A stretch of DNA of 64,000 nucleotides. Origin: Streptomyces roseoverticillatus. GTDB taxonomy: Bacteria; Actinomycetota; Actinomycetes; Streptomycetales; Streptomycetaceae. The stretch lies in the NCBI RefSeq assembly GCF_000719265.1, contig NZ_JOFL01000002.1, positions 186,001-250,000 on the forward strand. The letters run 5' to 3'. Position 1 is the stretch's first letter, and every line of letters starts with the position of its first letter. The notes under the pieces are model-generated. The model saw only the letters and a program-made list of their open reading frames with translations, did not search any database and was not told the origin of the DNA. Positions 25,415 through 34,445 of this stretch are shown here, piece by piece. The position numbers were made by a program, and so were the translations under genes.

Positions 25415-26662
25415 ATGACCCAGTCACCTCGACACCGCTTGGCGCTCTGCGGCGCCGTGCTGCTGACCGCGCTGGCGGTGGGGGTCACCGCCTGCGGCGG
25501 CTCGTCCAACCCGCTGGCCGACAAGCCCTACGACGCCGGCGGTCAGGTGGAGCTCACCAGCGCCCGCGACGGGCAGAAGGCGGACCCCAGCAAGCCGCTG
25601 GAGGTGACGGCCAGGGGCGACGACCGCATCACCGACGTCACCGCCACGGACGCCGCCGGCCGCTACGTCAAGGGCGAGCTCGCCCCCGACGGCTCCCGCT
25701 GGCACAGCACCGGCGCCCTCGCCGCCGGAGCCCACTACACCGTCCGCGTCACCACCGAGGACGAGAACGGGGCCCAGGGGCGCCGCACGATCGGCTTCGA
25801 CACCAATCCGGCGGACCGCCTCCTGCGCGTCACTTTCGGCCCGCAGAACGGCACCTACGGGGTGGGGCAGCCCATCACCGCCGAGCTGAGCACCCCCGTC
25901 CAGGACCCGGCCGCCCGCGCCGTCGTCGAACGCACCCTCAGGGTCGAGTCGCAGCCCGCCGTGGAGGGCGCCTGGCACTGGGTGGACAACCGCACCCTGC
26001 ATTACCGGCCCAAGGAGTACTGGCCCGCCAACTCCACCGTCGACGTGCACGCCACCCTCGACGGCATCAAGGTCGGCGGCGGCCTCTACGGAGGCCCCTC
26101 CAAGCCCGTCAGGCTGACCACCGGCGACCGCATCGAGGCCGTCACCGACGCCGGCGCCCACAGCATGACCGTGCTGCGCAACGGCAAGGAGATCCGGTCC
26201 ATCCCGGTGACCACCGGCAAACCCGGCTACGCCACCCGCAACGGGGTCAAGGTGATCCTGGGCCGGGAATCCTTCGTACGCATGCGCGGCACCAGCATCG
26301 GCATCGCCGAGGGCAGCGCCGACTCCTACGACCTGCCCGTCTACTGGGCCACCCGGGTCACCTGGAGCGGCGAGTACGTGCACGCCGCCCCCTGGTCCGA
26401 GGGCTCCCAGGGCTGGGAGAACGTCAGCCACGGCTGCACCGGCATGAGCACCGCCAACGCCAAGTGGTTCTTCGACACCGTCCACGTCGGCGACCTCGTC
26501 AAGGTCGTGGGCAGCGCGGGCGACACCATGACGCCCTTCGACAACGGCTTCGGCGACTGGAACGTGGACTGGGACGAATGGCGCAAGGGCAGCGCACTCG
26601 TCGGGGGCAAGAAGCAGGGGACCGGCCCCGCCGACGCGGCCCGCCTGCGCCCCGAGCTCTAG
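25415..26662 (+). CDS. L,D-transpeptidase lipoprotein (YkuD domain with Ig-like domains)
   Basis: 415 residues. The signal ends in the lipobox VTACGG, so it is predicted to be lipid-anchored outside the cell. Two Ig-like domains (about 40-140 and 145-230) precede the YkuD catalytic domain (about 245-370), whose signature is SHGCTGMST with the nucleophilic cysteine near 341. It would form 3-3 crosslinks in peptidoglycan. The length fits mycobacterial Ldt enzymes. It sits between the ctaCDF and ctaE-qcrCAB transcription units, in the same direction, but has its own predicted leaderless promoter. Confidence 0.95.
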   Translation: MTQSPRHRLALCGAVLLTALAVGVTACGGSSNPLADKPYDAGGQVELTSARDGQKADPSKPLEVTARGDDRITDVTATDAAGRYVKGELAPDGSRWHSTGALAAGAHYTVRVTTEDENGAQGRRTIGFDTNPADRLLRVTFGPQNGTYGVGQPITAELSTPVQDPAARAVVERTLRVESQPAVEGAWHWVDNRTLHYRPKEYWPANSTVDVHATLDGIKVGGGLYGGPSKPVRLTTGDRIEAVTDAGAHSMTVLRNGKEIRSIPVTTGKPGYATRNGVKVILGRESFVRMRGTSIGIAEGSADSYDLPVYWATRVTWSGEYVHAAPWSEGSQGWENVSHGCTGMSTANAKWFFDTVHVGDLVKVVGSAGDTMTPFDNGFGDWNVDWDEWRKGSALVGGKKQGTGPADAARLRPEL

Positions 26663-26696
26663 CCGCCCGGAGCGTCCCGCGAGCCCTCCCGGCCCG

Positions 26697-27098
26697 TCAG
26701 GCGTCCACGGCCTTCCGGCTGCGCAGCAGGCCCGCCAGCGCCTCGGCGAACGCCGCCGGGTCCAGCGGGTGCGTCACGGCCGCGTCCGCGCGGCTCCAGG
26801 TGGCCAGCCAGGCGTCCTGCGGGCGGCCCATCAGCAGCAGCACGGGCGGGCAGCGGAACACCTCGTCCTTCAGCTGCCGGCACACCCCCATGCCGCCCGC
26901 GGGCGCCGTCTCGCCGTCCAGGACGCACACGTCCACGTGGTGCGCCTCCAGGGCCGCGAGCACGCCCGGGAGGGTCGCGCACTCCACGTACTCGACCGGC
27001 GGCACGTCGGGGGCCGGCCTGCGCCCCGCGGCCAGCCGGACCTGCTCGCGGGTGTCCGCGTTGTCGCTGTAGACCAGCACGGTGGCCGTCGGCTGCAT
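26697..27098 (-). CDS. Receiver-like protein without output domain (divergent response-regulator fold)
   Basis: 133 residues. The layout follows a CheY-like receiver: TVLVYSDNADTREQV (one acidic residue of the usual pair), a phosphorylatable aspartate in VCVLDGETAPAGGMGVC near 60, and a fifth strand VTHPLDPAAF where the usual lysine is histidine. The conserved Thr/Ser of strand four is missing (LLLMGRPQD). It is therefore likely a pseudo-receiver or a weakly phosphorylated one, used for protein interaction. No kinase lies nearby. It is antisense in direction to the flanking respiratory genes. Confidence 0.72.
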   Translation of the reverse strand: MQPTATVLVYSDNADTREQVRLAAGRRPAPDVPPVEYVECATLPGVLAALEAHHVDVCVLDGETAPAGGMGVCRQLKDEVFRCPPVLLLMGRPQDAWLATWSRADAAVTHPLDPAAFAEALAGLLRSRKAVDA

Positions 27099-27324
27099 CG
27101 TTCCTCCAGGCTTGTGTTCGGCACAGCTGTGGATCTGACGTGGAGCTGATCGATGGCCGGACTCTACTCCGCGAACACCCTTCCGGAGGAGGGTCCGTCA
27201 GGCCCGCGAGGTGCCCCGGAACGTCCGGTTCCCCCCTTTGGGGGACCCCGGCACTGGGCCGTACGAGCAGCGCACATGCTCTTGACACACCGAACGGCAC
27301 CCCCCGGAGTGAGCACGAGATAAG

Positions 27325-27345
27325 CGACCGACATAATGTCGGTCG
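27325..27345 (+). promoter_or_regulatory. Perfect palindrome covering the ctaE start codon
   Basis: CGACCGACAT (27325-27334), one base, ATGTCGGTCG (27336-27345). The ATG of ctaE is the first codon of the right arm. No ribosome site is seen at a normal distance (GGAG is about 27 nt away). It could be an operator or a hairpin that hides the start codon. Confidence 0.5.
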
Positions 27346-27956
27346 TGGCGACTGCAACAGCAACAGATACCGGGCACGCACACCCGTCGGTCAATCGACC
27401 GAACCTCACCAGCGTCGGAACCATCATCTGGTTGAGTTCCGAGCTGATGTTCTTCGCGGCCCTCTTCGCGATGTACTTCACCCTGCGATCGGTGACGGGT
27501 GCCGACCACTGGAAGGAAATGGCGTCCTCGCTGAACCTTCCGTTCTCGGCGACGAACACCACGATCCTGGTGCTCTCCTCCCTCACCTGCCAGCTCGGCG
27601 TCTTCGCCGCGGAGCGCGGCGACGTGAAGAAGCTGCGTACCTGGTTCACGATCACGTTCGTGATGGGTGCCATCTTCATCGGCGGCCAGGTCTTCGAGTA
27701 CACCGACCTCGTCAAGGAGGACGGCCTCTCGCTCTCCTCCGACCCGTACGGCTCGGTGTTCTACCTGACGACCGGCTTCCACGGCCTGCACGTGACGGGC
27801 GGTCTGATCGCCTTCCTGCTGGTTCTGGGCAGGACGTACGCGGCCAAGAGGTTCACCCACCACCAGGCGACGGCGGCGATCGTCGTGTCCTACTACTGGC
27901 ACTTCGTCGACGTGGTGTGGATCGGCCTCTTCGCCACGATCTACTTGATCAAGTAA
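27336..27956 (+). CDS. ctaE: Cytochrome c oxidase subunit III
   Basis: 206 residues with five predicted transmembrane helices, the short actinobacterial form. Typical segments are [38 protein letters not shown] and [16 protein letters not shown]. The subunit stabilises the aa3 active site. The start ATG lies in a palindrome without a ribosome site; a GTG at 27345, just after it, is an alternative start. qcrC follows after 67 bp on the same strand, so ctaE-qcrCAB is probably one operon, the usual arrangement for the bcc-aa3 supercomplex. Confidence 0.95.
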   Translation: MSVVATATATDTGHAHPSVNRPNLTSVGTIIWLSSELMFFAALFAMYFTLRSVTGADHWKEMASSLNLPFSATNTTILVLSSLTCQLGVFAAERGDVKKLRTWFTITFVMGAIFIGGQVFEYTDLVKEDGLSLSSDPYGSVFYLTTGFHGLHVTGGLIAFLLVLGRTYAAKRFTHHQATAAIVVSYYWHFVDVVWIGLFATIYLIK

Positions 27957-28023
27957 TCGGTCCCGTCCCGCACCGGACCAACAGTCCAGATCGACGCAGA
28001 AGATCCTGACACCGGGGTAATCC

Positions 28024-28833
28024 GTGAAAAAGCTCTCCGCACGACGACGCCATCCGCTGGCGGCGGTCGTCGTCCTACTCTTCGCGCTGGCGGTCACTGG
28101 GGGGCTGTACGCCGCGTTCGCGCCGGCGGACACGGCCAAGGCCGATGGAACCGCCCAGTCCCTCGCCATCGAGGAGGGCAAGAAGCTCTATTCCGTGGGC
28201 TGCGCAAGCTGCCACGGCACCGGCGGTCAGGGCACCAGTGACGGCCCGAGCCTCGTCGGCGTGGGCGCCGCGGCCGTGGACTTCCAGGTCCGCACCGGCC
28301 GCATGCCGCTCCAGCAGCAGGGTGCCCAGGCCCCCCGCAAGAAGGCGATCTACTCGCAGGCGCAGACCGACCAGATCGCCGCGTACATCGCCTCGCTGGG
28401 CGCCGGCCCCTCGGTCCCGACCAAGGATCAGTACAGCCCGGACGGCGCGGACATCGCCAAGGGCGGGGAGCTCTTCCGCACCAACTGCGCCCAGTGCCAC
28501 AACTTCACCGGTAAGGGCGGCGCGCTCTCCAACGGCAAGTACGCTCCGGACCTGACGGACGTCAACCCGAAGCACATCTACGAGGCCATGCAGACCGGCC
28601 CGCAGAACATGCCTTCCTTCCCCGACACGACGATGTCGGAGAAGAACAAGAAGGACATCATCGCGTACCTCGACACGGTCAACAGCAGCAAGTCGGAGAG
28701 CCCGGGCGGCCTCGAGCTGGGCGGGCTCGGCCCCGTCAGCGAGGGTCTGTTCGCCTGGATCTTCGGCCTGGGCGCGCTGATCGCAGTAGCCATCTGGGTC
28801 GCGGCCCACACCGCTAAGGCCAAGAAGTCATGA
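28024..28833 (+). CDS. qcrC: Di-heme cytochrome c subunit of the bcc complex
   Basis: 269 residues. An N-terminal anchor (about 12-35), two c-type heme motifs CASCH (near 60) and CAQCH (near 155), and a C-terminal transmembrane helix (about 240-262). The tethered di-heme domain hands electrons directly to CuA of CtaC, replacing a soluble cytochrome c. Methionine ligands are likely in GRMPL and NMPSF. The GTG start lies 67 bp after ctaE, and the stop overlaps qcrA as ATGA. Confidence 0.96.
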   Translation: MKKLSARRRHPLAAVVVLLFALAVTGGLYAAFAPADTAKADGTAQSLAIEEGKKLYSVGCASCHGTGGQGTSDGPSLVGVGAAAVDFQVRTGRMPLQQQGAQAPRKKAIYSQAQTDQIAAYIASLGAGPSVPTKDQYSPDGADIAKGGELFRTNCAQCHNFTGKGGALSNGKYAPDLTDVNPKHIYEAMQTGPQNMPSFPDTTMSEKNKKDIIAYLDTVNSSKSESPGGLELGGLGPVSEGLFAWIFGLGALIAVAIWVAAHTAKAKKS

Positions 28834-29885
28834 GTAGCCAAGACATTCCAGAAGAGAACCTGCCGAGCACGCAGGACGCGCACGGCGGCGCCGTGACGAA
28901 GACCGCCGGCGACCCGTTCGCCGACCCCGGCCTGCCGCCGCACGAGGCCCGCATCCAGGACATCGACGAGCAGGCCGCCAAGCGCTCCGAGCGCGTGGTC
29001 GCCTTCCTGTTCCTGCTCTCGATGCTGGCCACCGTCGGCTTCATCGCCTCCTACGTGAGCGTGCCGGTCGACAAGAGCATCTATGTGTTCCCGATCGGCC
29101 ACATCAGCGCCCTGAACTTCTCGCTGGGGCTCACCCTGGCGGTGGCGCTGTTCTGCATCGGCGCGGGCGCGGTCCACTGGGCCCGCACCCTGATGTCGGA
29201 CGTGGAGGTCGCCGACGAGCGGCACGCCATCGCCGCCGAGCCCGACGTCAAGGCCAAGGTCCTGGCGGACTTCAAGCAGGGCGCGGAGGAGTCGGCCTTC
29301 GGCCGCCGCAAGCTGATCCGCAACACCATGTTCGGCGCGCTGGCCCTGGTGCCGCTCTCCGGCGTGATGCTGCTGCGCGACCTCGGACCGCTGCCGGGCA
29401 CCAAGCTCCGGAAGACCGCCTGGTCCGAGGGCAAGATGCTGATCAACCAGAACACGCTGCAGCCGCTGCGTCCGGAGGACATCCAGGTCGGCTCCCTCAC
29501 CTTCGCCATGCCCGAGGGCATGAAGGAGGAGGACCACGACTTCCAGAAGGAGATCGCCAAGGCCGCCCTGATGATCGTCCGGCTCCGCCCGGAGAACATC
29601 AAGGACAAGCGCGAGCTCGACTGGTCGGCGGACGGCATCGTCGCGTTCTCCAAGATCTGCACCCACGTCGGCTGCCCGATCAGCCTCTACGAGCAGCAGA
29701 CGCACCACGTGCTGTGCCCGTGCCACCAGTCCACCTTCGACCTCTCCGACGGCGGTCGCGTGATCTTCGGCCCGGCCGGCCACGCCCTTCCGCAGCTGCG
29801 GATCAAGGTCAATGACAAGGGCTACCTCGAGGCCATGGGCGACTTCGCCGAGCCCGTCGGTCCTGCCTTCTGGGAGCGCGGATGA
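28830..29885 (+). CDS. qcrA: Rieske iron-sulfur subunit of the bcc complex
   Basis: 351 residues. Three transmembrane helices in the N-terminal half (near 55-75, 87-110 and 165-185), typical of the long actinobacterial Rieske protein, then the extracytoplasmic domain with the [2Fe-2S] ligands in CTHVGC (near 277-282) and CPCHQS (near 297-302). It takes the first electron from menaquinol. Overlaps qcrC and qcrB by 4 bp each, so the three are translated together. Confidence 0.97.
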   Translation: MSSQDIPEENLPSTQDAHGGAVTKTAGDPFADPGLPPHEARIQDIDEQAAKRSERVVAFLFLLSMLATVGFIASYVSVPVDKSIYVFPIGHISALNFSLGLTLAVALFCIGAGAVHWARTLMSDVEVADERHAIAAEPDVKAKVLADFKQGAEESAFGRRKLIRNTMFGALALVPLSGVMLLRDLGPLPGTKLRKTAWSEGKMLINQNTLQPLRPEDIQVGSLTFAMPEGMKEEDHDFQKEIAKAALMIVRLRPENIKDKRELDWSADGIVAFSKICTHVGCPISLYEQQTHHVLCPCHQSTFDLSDGGRVIFGPAGHALPQLRIKVNDKGYLEAMGDFAEPVGPAFWERG

Positions 29886-31531
29886 GCACTACGACTACGA
29901 ACGAATCCGGCGCCGGCGCGCCGGGGCGCCGCAAGGCACCCGCAGGCGAGCGGGTAGCCGACTGGGCCGACGGCCGCCTGGGGATCTACTCCCTGGCCAA
30001 GGCCAACATGCGGAAGATCTTCCCGGACCACTGGTCCTTCATGCTGGGCGAGGTCTGCCTCTACAGCTTCGTCATCATCATCCTCACGGGTGTGTACCTG
30101 ACGCTGTTCTTCCACCCCAGCATGGAAGAGGTCGTCTACCACGGTCCGTACGTCCCGATGCAGGGCATGCGGATGTCGGAGGCCTTCGCCTCCACCCTGA
30201 ACATCAGCTTCGACGTGCGCGGTGGTCTGCTCATCCGGCAGATCCACCACTGGGCGGCGCTGATCTTCCTCGCGGGCATGTTCGTGCACATGATGCGCGT
30301 GTTCTTCACCGGCGCGTTCCGCAAGCCGCGTGAGGTCAACTGGCTGTTCGGCTTCCTGCTGTTCGTCCTGGGCATGTTCACCGGCTTCACCGGTTACTCG
30401 CTCCCGGACGACCTGCTCTCCGGCACCGGTGTCCGCTTCATGGAGGGCGCGATCCTGTCCGTGCCGATCATCGGCACGTACATCTCGATGTTCCTCTTCG
30501 GTGGCGAGTTCCCCGGCTCCGACTTCGTGCCGCGGTTCTTCTCCATCCACGTCCTGCTGCTGCCGGGCATCATGCTCGGTCTGCTCGTGGCCCACCTGAT
30601 CCTCGTGATCTACCACAAGCACACGCAGTTCCCCGGCCCGGGCCGGACCAACAAGAACGTCGTCGGCCTCCCGCTGATGCCGGTCTACATGGCCAAGGCC
30701 GGTGGCTTCTTCTTCCTGGTCTTCGGCATCATCGCGGCCATCGCGGCGATCGCCTCGATCAACCCGATCTGGGCCATCGGCCCGTACCGCCCGGACCAGG
30801 TGTCCACCGGCGCCCAGCCCGACTGGTACATGGGCTTCGCCGAGGGTTTGATCCGTGTCATGCCGGGCTGGGAGATCAACCTGTGGGGCCACACGCTCGT
30901 CCTGGGCGTGTTCATCCCGCTGGTCATCTTCCCGCTGGTGCTCGGCGCGATCGCGGTGTGGCCGTTCATCGAGTCCTGGGTCACCGGTGACAAGCGCGAG
31001 CACCACCTGCTGGACCGCCCGCGCAACGCCCCGACGCGCACCGCCTTCGGTGCCGCCTGGATCGCCGCGTACTTCGTGATGCTGGTCGGTGGTGGAAACG
31101 ACCTGTGGGCCACCCACTTCCACCTGTCGATCAACGCCATCACCTGGTTCGTCCGCATCGGCTTCTTCGTGATCCCGGTCCTGACGTTCATCGCCACCCG
31201 CCGGGTGTGCATGGGCCTGCAGCGCCGTGACCGCGACAAGGTGCTGCACGGACGCGAGTCCGGCATCATCAAGCGCCTGCCGCACGGCGAGTTCGTCGAG
31301 GTCCACGAGCCGCTCTCGCAGGAGCAGCTGCACACCCTCACGGCGCACGAGCAGCCCAAGCCGCTCGAGCTGGAGCCGGAGTTCGACGAGAACGGCGTGG
31401 CCCGCAAGGCCGGCGCCGGCCGGCGCCTTCGCGTGAAGCTCTCCAAGGGCTTCTACGGCGACGGGACCCAGATCCCGAAGGCCACGCGCGAGGAGTACGA
31501 GGAGATCACGAGCGGCCACGGCCACCACTGA
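29882..31531 (+). CDS. qcrB: Cytochrome b subunit of the bcc complex
   Basis: 549 residues, about eight to nine transmembrane helices plus a long soluble C-terminal tail usual in actinobacteria. Heme b ligands lie in the helices with RQIHHWAALIFLAGMFVHMMRVFFTGAF and ILIVAHLILVIYHKHTQF-like histidine pairs; the quinol-site loop PEW-equivalent is QPDWYMGFAEG. It oxidises menaquinol. The stop is followed by a strong terminator that ends the ctaE-qcrCAB unit. Confidence 0.97.
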   Translation: MSTTTTNESGAGAPGRRKAPAGERVADWADGRLGIYSLAKANMRKIFPDHWSFMLGEVCLYSFVIIILTGVYLTLFFHPSMEEVVYHGPYVPMQGMRMSEAFASTLNISFDVRGGLLIRQIHHWAALIFLAGMFVHMMRVFFTGAFRKPREVNWLFGFLLFVLGMFTGFTGYSLPDDLLSGTGVRFMEGAILSVPIIGTYISMFLFGGEFPGSDFVPRFFSIHVLLLPGIMLGLLVAHLILVIYHKHTQFPGPGRTNKNVVGLPLMPVYMAKAGGFFFLVFGIIAAIAAIASINPIWAIGPYRPDQVSTGAQPDWYMGFAEGLIRVMPGWEINLWGHTLVLGVFIPLVIFPLVLGAIAVWPFIESWVTGDKREHHLLDRPRNAPTRTAFGAAWIAAYFVMLVGGGNDLWATHFHLSINAITWFVRIGFFVIPVLTFIATRRVCMGLQRRDRDKVLHGRESGIIKRLPHGEFVEVHEPLSQEQLHTLTAHEQPKPLELEPEFDENGVARKAGAGRRLRVKLSKGFYGDGTQIPKATREEYEEITSGHGHH

Positions 31532-31575
31532 TCTCCGGGTCACTGCCTGATCCACACTGATCGCTGATCGCCACA

Positions 31576-31613
31576 GCGAGAGCCCCGTCCAGCGCATGGA
31601 CGGGGCTCTTCGC
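31576..31613 (+). terminator. Terminator of the qcrCAB operon
   Basis: GAGCCCCGTCCA (31580-31591) pairs with TGGACGGGGCTC (31597-31608), extended by AGCG/CGCT outside, with TT directly after the stem. Confidence 0.85.
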
Positions 31614-31695
31614 TGTTCCCGGGGGTGGATAGGCTGGGCGGGCGGAGCCTTGGGACGAACCCGGCTCTCCGGACCGACCACCAGGAGCGTGGACC

Positions 31696-32760
31696 ATGAA
31701 CGTTGTGACCCCGGCAGGCGGCGACAGCGCGGTGGCCCCCTCCTGGCCGGGCCTGCTGGACGCCCTCCTCACCGGCCGTGACCTCACCGCCGACGACACC
31801 GCCTGGGCCATGGACCGGATCATGCGCGGCGAGGCCACCGACGCCCAGATCGCGGGTTTCCTGGTCGCCCTGCGCGCCAAGGGCGAGACCGTCGCCGAGA
31901 TCTCCGGCCTGGTCCGCACGATGTACGAGCACGCCCGGCTCATCGAGGTGCCGGGCCCCAGCGTGGACATCGTGGGCACCGGCGGCGACGGCGCCAAGAC
32001 CGTCAACATCTCCACCATGTCCTCGATCGTCGTGGCCGGCACCGGTGCGAAGGTCGTCAAGCACGGCAACCGGGCGGCGTCCTCGGCCAGCGGCGCCTCG
32101 GACGTCCTGGAGAAGCTGGGCGTCAACCTCGACCTCACCCCGAAGCGGGTCGTGGAGGTGGCCGAGGAGGCCGGCATCACCTTCTGCTTCGCCGTGAAGT
32201 TCCACCCGTCCCTGCGGCACGTGGCCGCGGCGCGGCGCGAGCTCGGCATCCGGACCGTCTTCAACGTGCTGGGCCCGCTGACCAACCCCGCCAAGGTGCG
32301 GGCCCAGGCCACCGGCGTCGCGGACCCGCGGATGGCGCCGATCCTCGCCGGAGTGCTCGCCGAACGCGGCTCCTCGGCGCTGGTCTTCCGCGGCGACGAC
32401 GGCCTCGACGAGCTCACGACCACCGCGACCTCGCGGGTGTGGGTGGTCTCCGGCGGCCGGGTCCGGGAGGAGTCCTTCGACCCGCGGGACGTGGGCATCG
32501 ACCTCGTGCCGGTGGAGGCGCTGCGGGGCGCCGACGCGTCGTACAACGCGGACGTGGCACGGCGGGTGCTGGCCGGGGAGACCGGGCCCGTACGGGACGC
32601 GGTGCTGCTGAACTCCGCCGCGGCGCTGGTGGCCCAGGCGCCCACGGAGGCGCCGCTGGCCGAGCAGATCCGCGCCGGGCTGACGCGCGCGGCGGAGTCG
32701 ATCGACTCCGGTGCGGCGCGGCGGGCGCTCGACCGCTGGGTGATCGCGAGCAACGCCTGA
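31696..32760 (+). CDS. trpD: Anthranilate phosphoribosyltransferase
   Basis: 354 residues. It transfers the phosphoribosyl group of PRPP to anthranilate, the second step of tryptophan synthesis. Family segments are the PRPP and metal loop [16 protein letters not shown] near 98, [21 protein letters not shown] near 130 and GPLTNPA near 200, at the normal length. ATG 31696 has AGGAG upstream. It stands alone between two terminators; the partner trpEG fusion is at 57030-58991, so the pathway genes are scattered. Confidence 0.95.
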   Translation: MNVVTPAGGDSAVAPSWPGLLDALLTGRDLTADDTAWAMDRIMRGEATDAQIAGFLVALRAKGETVAEISGLVRTMYEHARLIEVPGPSVDIVGTGGDGAKTVNISTMSSIVVAGTGAKVVKHGNRAASSASGASDVLEKLGVNLDLTPKRVVEVAEEAGITFCFAVKFHPSLRHVAAARRELGIRTVFNVLGPLTNPAKVRAQATGVADPRMAPILAGVLAERGSSALVFRGDDGLDELTTTATSRVWVVSGGRVREESFDPRDVGIDLVPVEALRGADASYNADVARRVLAGETGPVRDAVLLNSAAALVAQAPTEAPLAEQIRAGLTRAAESIDSGAARRALDRWVIASNA

Positions 32761-32765
32761 CGTCT

Positions 32766-32795
32766 CGCCCCGCGGAACGACGGTTCCGCGGGGCG
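32766..32795 (+). terminator. Terminator of trpD
   Basis: Perfect 13-bp stem CGCCCCGCGGAAC (32766-32778) with GTTCCGCGGGGCG (32783-32795), loop GACG. Confidence 0.85.
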
Positions 32796-32821
32796 ATCAC
32801 GTGTGCCATACTCCTCGGCAA

Positions 32822-32938
32822 GGTCACGAGTGACAGCGATCAGGCCCCGGCTTGCTGTCCGGCAACCCTCCGTCCGTGGCGGGGTGCCCCGGGTGATGAC
32901 CAGGCCGCAGGCAGCGAGGTCTGCGGCAAGCGCGGATC
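32822..32938 (+). ncRNA. SAM-IV riboswitch aptamer
   Basis: The sequence follows the actinobacterial SAM-IV consensus closely: GGTCACGAGTGACAGCGA at the 5' end, GGCCCCGGCTTGCTGTCCGG, CAACCCTCCG, GGGGTGCCCCGGGTGATGACC, a variable hairpin CCGCAGGCAGCGAGGTCTGCGG and the closing CAAGCGCGGATC. P1 is formed by GGTCA and TGACC. It binds S-adenosylmethionine and should lower expression of the aminotransferase gene downstream when SAM is plentiful. A second hairpin, GGATCCC-TCGCCA-GGGATCC (32934-32953), reuses the last aptamer bases. Confidence 0.93.
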
Positions 32939-32976
32939 CCTCGCCAGGGATCCTGGTTGTCGAGGGAGATCCTTCC

Positions 32977-32997
32977 GTGGTTCAGCGAATGCGTTAG
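32977..32997 (+). CDS. Possible six-codon leader peptide after the riboswitch
   Basis: GTG-GTT-CAG-CGA-ATG-CGT-TAG would encode MVQRMR. AGGGAG lies 8 nt before the GTG, a good ribosome site, and the stop ends where the terminator stem begins. It may be a regulatory upstream ORF or chance; no similarity is available for so short a peptide. Confidence 0.3.
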   Translation: MVQRMR

Positions 32998-33016
32998 GGC
33001 TCGAAGAGCCCCTTTT
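32996..33016 (+). terminator. Intrinsic terminator, expression platform of the SAM-IV riboswitch
   Basis: GGGCTC (32997-33002), loop GAA, GAGCCC (33006-33011), then CTTTT. It lies between the aptamer and the start of the aminotransferase gene, so SAM binding probably favours early termination. Confidence 0.8.
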
Positions 33017-33089
33017 CCGCGCACCTTCCTTTCCTCTTCCCGCGCTCGTCGCGCGGTGGAATTCGCCTGCCTTCTTACGGGAGTTCGCC

Positions 33090-34445
33090 ATGTCCGTCTC
33101 CACCCTTGCCACCGATCAGGCCATTTGTGCCCCTCTGCCGGTTCTGGGATGCGATGTCCGCGTCCCGCTGGTCACCGGGGGAGAGGTGACGTACGCGGCG
33201 CTGGACTACGCGGCCAGCGCTCCCGCCCTGCAGCGGGTGTGGGACGACGTGGCGGCGTACGCGCCCTACTACGGCAGCGTGCACCGCGGCGCGGGATACC
33301 TCTCGCAGCTGTCGACCGAGCTCTTCGAGAACAGCCGGGCCGACGTCGCCGCGTTCCTCGGCTGCCGCGAGGACGACCAGGTCCTCTTCACCCGCTCGAC
33401 CACCGACTCCCTCAACCTGCTCGCCGCCGTACTCCCCACCGGCACCCGGGTGTTCGTCTTCGAGACCGAGCACCACGCGGCGCTGCTGCCCTGGGAGCGG
33501 CGCGCGGACGTCGGCGTGACCTGCCTGGACGCGCCCCGCACCCCCGCGCAGGCCGTCGAGACCCTGGAGCGGGCGCTCGCGGCCCGCGAACCGTACGGCC
33601 CCGCGCTCGTATGCGTGACCGGTGCGTCCAACGTGACCGGCGAGCTGTGGCCCGTACGGGAACTGGCCGCGGCCGCGCACGCGCACGGCGCGCGGATCGT
33701 GGTCGACGCGGCCCAGCTCGTACCGCACCAGCGCGTGGACATCGCCGAACTGGACGCGGACTGGGTCGCCTTCTCCGGGCACAAGCTCTACGCCCCCTTC
33801 GGCGCGGGCGTGCTCGCCGGGCGCGCGGACTGGCTCCGCGACGCGCGGCCCTACCTCGCGGGCGGGGGCGCGAGCCGGCGCGTCGCACGGGGCGCCTCCG
33901 GCGAGGTGGAGGTCGACTGGCACGAGGGGGTCGCCCGGCACGAGGCCGGCTCGCCCAACGTCATCGGCGCCTACGCCATCGCCTCCGCCTGCAAGGCACT
34001 CACCGAGGCGGGCTTCGACCGGCTCGCGGAGCGGGAGCGGGAGCTGATCGCCCGGGTGCGGGAGGGGCTCGCGGCGGTGCCGGGGGTGCGGGTGCTGTCG
34101 CTGTTCGGGCCGGACGCCCCGAGCGTGGGCGTGCTCTCGTTCACCGTCGACGGCTGGAACAGCTCGCACTTCGCGGCGGCGCTCTCCGCGGAGTACGGGA
34201 TCGGCGTCCGGGACGGCCTCTTCTGCGCGCATCCGCTCGTGCGGACGCTGGTGGGCGGCGCGTCCTCGGCGGACGGCGGGTGCGGCTCCGACGAGGGGGC
34301 GCCCCTCAACGCGATCCGGGTCAGCTTCGGGGCGGGCACCCCCGACGAGCACGTCGAGCGCTTCGTGACGGCCGTCGGCGAGCTCGTCCGCCACGGCGCG
34401 AAGTGGTCCTACCGGACCGAGGGGGGACGCTGCGTGCCGGCATAA
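33090..34445 (+). CDS. Class V aminotransferase (cysteine desulfurase-like PLP enzyme) under SAM-IV control
   Basis: 451 residues, fold-type I PLP enzyme of the class V/NifS group. Segments include LDYAASAPAL, YGSVHRGAGYLSQLSTELFENSR, the cofactor region FETEHHAALLPWE, GASNVTGELWPV, VVDAAQLVPH and the PLP lysine in FSGHKLYAPFGAGVL near 232. The NifS sulfur-accepting cysteine loop is not evident; the nearest candidate cysteines are in DGLFCAHPLV and the odd GGASSADGGCGSDEG insert. The SAM riboswitch points to sulfur amino acid metabolism rather than Fe-S assembly. ATG 33090 follows GGGAG; the longer open frame would include the riboswitch. Confidence 0.88.
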   Translation: MSVSTLATDQAICAPLPVLGCDVRVPLVTGGEVTYAALDYAASAPALQRVWDDVAAYAPYYGSVHRGAGYLSQLSTELFENSRADVAAFLGCREDDQVLFTRSTTDSLNLLAAVLPTGTRVFVFETEHHAALLPWERRADVGVTCLDAPRTPAQAVETLERALAAREPYGPALVCVTGASNVTGELWPVRELAAAAHAHGARIVVDAAQLVPHQRVDIAELDADWVAFSGHKLYAPFGAGVLAGRADWLRDARPYLAGGGASRRVARGASGEVEVDWHEGVARHEAGSPNVIGAYAIASACKALTEAGFDRLAERERELIARVREGLAAVPGVRVLSLFGPDAPSVGVLSFTVDGWNSSHFAAALSAEYGIGVRDGLFCAHPLVRTLVGGASSADGGCGSDEGAPLNAIRVSFGAGTPDEHVERFVTAVGELVRHGAKWSYRTEGGRCVPA

